This document shows positions 61,277 through 64,000 of a stretch of DNA of 64,000 bases, piece by piece. The notes beneath the pieces are model-generated. The model had not been told where the DNA came from. It made no database searches and was given only the letters and a program-made list of their open reading frames with translations. Numbering within the stretch: position 1 is the stretch's first letter; every line of letters starts with the position of its first letter. Source of the DNA: Bacteroidetes bacterium UBA7674 (lineage in GTDB: Bacteria > Bacteroidota > Bacteroidia > Chitinophagales > Chitinophagaceae); NCBI GenBank assembly GCA_002483105.1, contig DLHG01000011.1, forward strand, positions 184,064-248,063, read 5' to 3'. The position numbers were made by a program, and so were the translations under genes.

Positions 61277-61846
61277 TTATATATTTGCTGAAACAAACTC
61301 ATATAATCCTGAAAATGACTTACACTTTGTTTTTACTGTATTTAGGTTTAAGTTCTTAGCAAGCACCGTATTATGCTTTGTATTAATGTACACTTTGGAA
61401 TTATCTGAAAAGGTTCTAATAAGTCGTCCTAAAGTTTCTTTTGGGGAATCTATTGTTTCGGGATTCCCAGTGATTTTGGGACTTTTTTTAAGGTTAAATG
61501 ATTTTTTGATGGAAGCTGGGTCAGCCAGTATCCAAGCTTCCATCTCCTGTATAGGAATGCATATGTAGGAATGTCTGATCGGATTAGGTTTTATATTTTT
61601 TTCAAGTAATAGTTTCAGATCCTGGATATTATTGCTGTCGAGGTCATGAATTAATATTAAAACGTTACATCCTCTTAGTTGTAATTGTTTTGCCCAATCT
61701 GAACATTTTCTTTTGATTTTCCCGCAACCTCTACCTACAAATCTTTTATAACTAAGATTAGACTTGCCAGTAATTCTCGCGATAAGCTCTTTTAGTGTAT
61801 CTACGTCACTTTCATCTTCAGCGATAATGCCTATTTTTTTACTCAT
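61277..61846 (-). CDS. DUF4276-like Toprim-fold protein
   Basis: A 189-residue protein. KIGIIAEDESDVDTLKELI (Glu10), VLILIHDLDSN (D68, D70) and ICIPIQEMEAWILAD (E101, E103) are the DUF4276/RloB-like Toprim motifs, giving the acidic residues of a metal-dependent nuclease. I choose ATG 61846, not 61879: a strong Shine-Dalgarno AGGAGG stands 8 bases before it, unusual for Bacteroidota, and overlaps the ATPase gene's end. The protein overlaps the ATPase gene by 8 bases, so both are made together. Likely the nuclease part of a two-component OLD-like system. Confidence 0.85.
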   Translation of the reverse strand: MSKKIGIIAEDESDVDTLKELIARITGKSNLSYKRFVGRGCGKIKRKCSDWAKQLQLRGCNVLILIHDLDSNNIQDLKLLLEKNIKPNPIRHSYICIPIQEMEAWILADPASIKKSFNLKKSPKITGNPETIDSPKETLGRLIRTFSDNSKVYINTKHNTVLAKNLNLNTVKTKCKSFSGLYEFVSANI

Positions 61847-63062
61847 TCTCAAAACCTCCTTCCTTCCAATATTCACCAAGATTTCCAGATTCTGTTAAAT
61901 AGATTTTCAATGCTTGATAATCATTCTTTGACAGAGCAGTTGTCAATTTTGAGGCAGTAGTTCCTTTGCCTTTTTCTTTTTTTACAATTACAATATTCTC
62001 TGGAGATAATTTATCTAATACAAAATCCGAGTGCGTACTTATTATTATTTGTTTATTTTCATTGTCAAGTATTAAGCTTAATACACTATTGAGCAGACCA
62101 TGATGAACACAGACTTCTGGTTCTTCTATTAAAAGGATTCTGTTTTCGTCTGTTAGAATATAAAAAACTAAGGCAAGGGTTTTGAATGTGCCTTCTGATA
62201 ATTGATTTGGAGACAATAAATACCCATCGATATCTATACATGGTACAATTATCTGTCTGCTTCTTTCTATCTTAAGAATTTTCCCTCCAGACTTAACTTT
62301 ATAACTATTAGAAGGAATATCTACCTCATCGAATCGAAGGTCATTAATCAAACCAATGCCATTTGTGTTAACCGTTGAAATGAATTTTTCAAAAGTTTTT
62401 TTATTATTCTTATATGTAAAGTATAAATCACTTAAAAATATCTCGTGAGTTGAGCTTCGTAAATTAGATCGCCCAAGACGATGGTCTTCAATTTCGATTG
62501 ATATTGGACACTTCGTAGGGTCTGAGAACTGACTTGCGCTATAATAACTTTGATGTTTTAAATATTTAACTACGGAGATAATAATCTTGATGTCATCTCT
62601 AGTACAGTCGATTTGTCTAGTATCATAATAGAAGAAAATTCTCTCATTTATTTGTCTAGGATGATGTCTGTACAATTCAAACGCTTCAGGGATAATATCA
62701 ATCCATTTTCCATTACCATTTATATTTCTAAGATTAATTTTTAAAAATGAAGCCTTCACTTCGTCATTATTCTTGTCGTCTGTTTCAATAAAAATGTCAC
62801 CTTTTATATATATATCTTTACCATTGTCATTAAGTGTCATTTGAATATTCGTACTAGTTTCAAATCCATATTGTTTCCTGAATTCTTTAATAGAACGCGA
62901 ATATCGATCCCCTCGAGTCTTCTTAAATAATTGTAGTGCATTTAAAATATTGCTTTTGCCTACTCCATTTATCCCTATTAGGCATGTGAGTTTGGGATTT
63001 AAATCAAATTTAGTTTTCAAGCATGACCTATAATTGTCAACTTGGAATTTTGTTATTCTCAT
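61839..63062 (-). CDS. AAA family ATPase (RecF/OLD-like)
   Basis: A 407-residue ABC/SMC-type ATPase. It starts MRITKFQVDNYRSCLKTKFD (ATG 63062; a TTG two codons earlier is possible), has Walker A GINGVGKSN (30-38), the signature NQLSEGTFKTLAL (286 on), Walker B ILLIEEPEVCVHHG (309 on) and the H-loop IISTHSDF. This is the AAA_15/21 type seen in OLD nucleases, RloA and similar defence ATPases, but the Toprim part is a separate gene here. Strongly AT-rich (62341-62400 has 16 G/C in 60). First gene of the operon, divergent from ileS. Confidence 0.92.
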   Translation of the reverse strand: MRITKFQVDNYRSCLKTKFDLNPKLTCLIGINGVGKSNILNALQLFKKTRGDRYSRSIKEFRKQYGFETSTNIQMTLNDNGKDIYIKGDIFIETDDKNNDEVKASFLKINLRNINGNGKWIDIIPEAFELYRHHPRQINERIFFYYDTRQIDCTRDDIKIIISVVKYLKHQSYYSASQFSDPTKCPISIEIEDHRLGRSNLRSSTHEIFLSDLYFTYKNNKKTFEKFISTVNTNGIGLINDLRFDEVDIPSNSYKVKSGGKILKIERSRQIIVPCIDIDGYLLSPNQLSEGTFKTLALVFYILTDENRILLIEEPEVCVHHGLLNSVLSLILDNENKQIIISTHSDFVLDKLSPENIVIVKKEKGKGTTASKLTTALSKNDYQALKIYLTESGNLGEYWKEGGFENE

Positions 63063-63171
63063 TTTCAAGAATGTTGTGGGATAAAAGTATAATTCTATAA
63101 TTACAAATTAACCAGTCAAAAGACGGTACTCATCAATTATTTTGCCCCTACCATATATGCACAAAATATCG

Positions 63172-63179
63172 TAACTTTG
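63172..63179 (+). promoter_or_regulatory. -7 promoter box (TAACTTTG) of ileS
   Basis: Full TAnnTTTG match 30 bases before the ileS start. No TTG at proper -33 distance was found. Confidence 0.6.
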
Positions 63180-63208
63180 CGCCTTATTTTTAGCTTTGGG
63201 TGAGGTCT

Positions 63209-64000
63209 ATGTTGGATAAATATAAGGAATACAAGCAGTTAAGCATGCCGGCCATAGAAAAGGAGATCCTTGATCTGTGGAAGGAAACAAAAGCATTTGA
63301 AAAGAGTGTCAGCCAGAGAGAGGGGGCAGTGCCGTTCGTATTTTATGAAGGTCCGCCCAGTGCTAATGGTATGCCCGGCATTCACCACGTAATTTCCCGC
63401 ACATTAAAGGACCTTGTCTGCCGTTACAAAACGATGCAGGGTTACCAGGTAAAGCGTAAGGCTGGTTGGGATACCCATGGCCTGCCGGTAGAGCTGGGTG
63501 TGGAAAAGGAATTGGGCATCACGAAGGAAGATATAGGCATCAAAATAAGTGTAGAGGACTATAACAAGAAGTGCCGTGAAGTGGTGATGCGCTACAAGGA
63601 TAAGTGGGAAGAGATCACTGAGAAGATGGGGTATTGGGTGGATATGACAGACCCGTACATCACTTTCGATAATAAATATATAGAAACACTGTGGTGGGCG
63701 CTGAAGCAGCTTTATGATAAGGACTACTTATATAAGAGCGTCAGCATACAACCTTATTCGCCTGCTGCGGGCACAGGGCTGAGCAGCCATGAGCTGAATC
63801 AGCCGGGTACTTATAAGGATGTGAAGGATACTACGGTGGTGGCGATGTTTGAGTTGAGCAAGATCAGCGGACAGTCGCACAACCAGTTGCAGATAGCCAT
63901 ACATGATATAGCGATCAAGGCATGGGCACCATATGTGCAGCAGCCGATAGGTGGGGGTATGGCATCTGCCGAAGAAGCCGGCAGGGTACACTTTATGGCC
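63209..64000 (+). CDS. ileS: isoleucine-tRNA ligase (partial, runs off window)
   Basis: The first 264 residues of the enzyme charging tRNA-Ile. Start ATG 63209 after a TGAGG at 63201-63205. PFVFYEGPPSANGMPGIHHVISRTLKDLVCRYKTMQGY holds the HIGH-type ATP signature (GMPGIHH, residues 54-60), and KAGWDTHGLPVELGVEKELGI the next conserved box; the YIETLWWALKQLYDKDYLYKS stretch leads to the editing domain. The GMPGIHH variant and the eukaryote-like sequence are usual in Bacteroidota. The rest of the gene is beyond base 64000. Confidence 0.97.
   Translation, partial: MLDKYKEYKQLSMPAIEKEILDLWKETKAFEKSVSQREGAVPFVFYEGPPSANGMPGIHHVISRTLKDLVCRYKTMQGYQVKRKAGWDTHGLPVELGVEKELGITKEDIGIKISVEDYNKKCREVVMRYKDKWEEITEKMGYWVDMTDPYITFDNKYIETLWWALKQLYDKDYLYKSVSIQPYSPAAGTGLSSHELNQPGTYKDVKDTTVVAMFELSKISGQSHNQLQIAIHDIAIKAWAPYVQQPIGGGMASAEEAGRVHFMA

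Overview
The window reads as a chromosome segment of a Bacteroidota bacterium, most probably of the Chitinophagales/Chitinophagaceae kind. The reasons are two proteins with C-terminal type IX secretion (T9SS) sorting domains, families typical of the phylum (DUF4249, DUF6438, DUF2141, PepSY-like, T9SS-linked endonuclease/exonuclease/phosphatase), many small lipoproteins, and several promoters with the Bacteroidota -7 box TAnnTTTG (tRNA-Met, ileS, der, yebC, fdx). The genus cannot be told from sequence alone. No complete insertion sequence, CRISPR array or rRNA was seen.

Layout: 0.1-5.8 kb, a giant secreted subtilisin-like protease and a PadR regulator/membrane protein pair behind a perfect palindrome. 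5.9-12.1 kb, thioredoxin reductase, a DUF4249 lipoprotein, an L,D-transpeptidase, the tyrosine/homogentisate steps hppD-hmgA and a DUF445 protein. 12.1-19.7 kb, a surface-polysaccharide cluster with two sugar oxidoreductases (one a fusion) and four glycosyltransferases. 20.6-25.7 kb, a housekeeping run: kdsC, iscX, ferredoxin, DUF2520, acyltransferase, ung, FAH-family hydrolase, thioesterase. 25.9-30.4 kb, redox proteins, a permease/thioredoxin cassette and tRNA-Met with an inverted tRNA relic. 30.5-40.6 kb, core genes: LptF/G permease, tgt, glycosyltransferase, rsmG, yebC, dprA, rimO, der.

41.1-46.0 kb is an AT-rich accessory block: a protein kinase, an unknown protein, a possible PD-(D/E)XK-nuclease-like protein, and a terminase-small-subunit-like gene with a relic second copy. 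46.4-60.2 kb holds secreted and lipoprotein genes, small regulators (HxlR with a 38-bp palindrome next to DoxX), one 5'-truncated gene and many short mosaic repeats. 60.2-63.1 kb is a second AT-rich island on the minus strand: an OLD/RecF-like AAA ATPase, a DUF4276 Toprim-like protein and a CBS-HEPN protein, tightly packed. This three-gene cassette is the best candidate for an undescribed defence system. The window ends inside ileS.

Curated observations: two dispersed double-hairpin elements with apparently compensatory changes, an inverted tRNA-Met relic beside a permease cassette, an orphan fdx-iscX pair in the proteobacterial isc gene order, and a queuine tRNA-guanine transglycosylase whose zinc-cysteine motif is degenerate.
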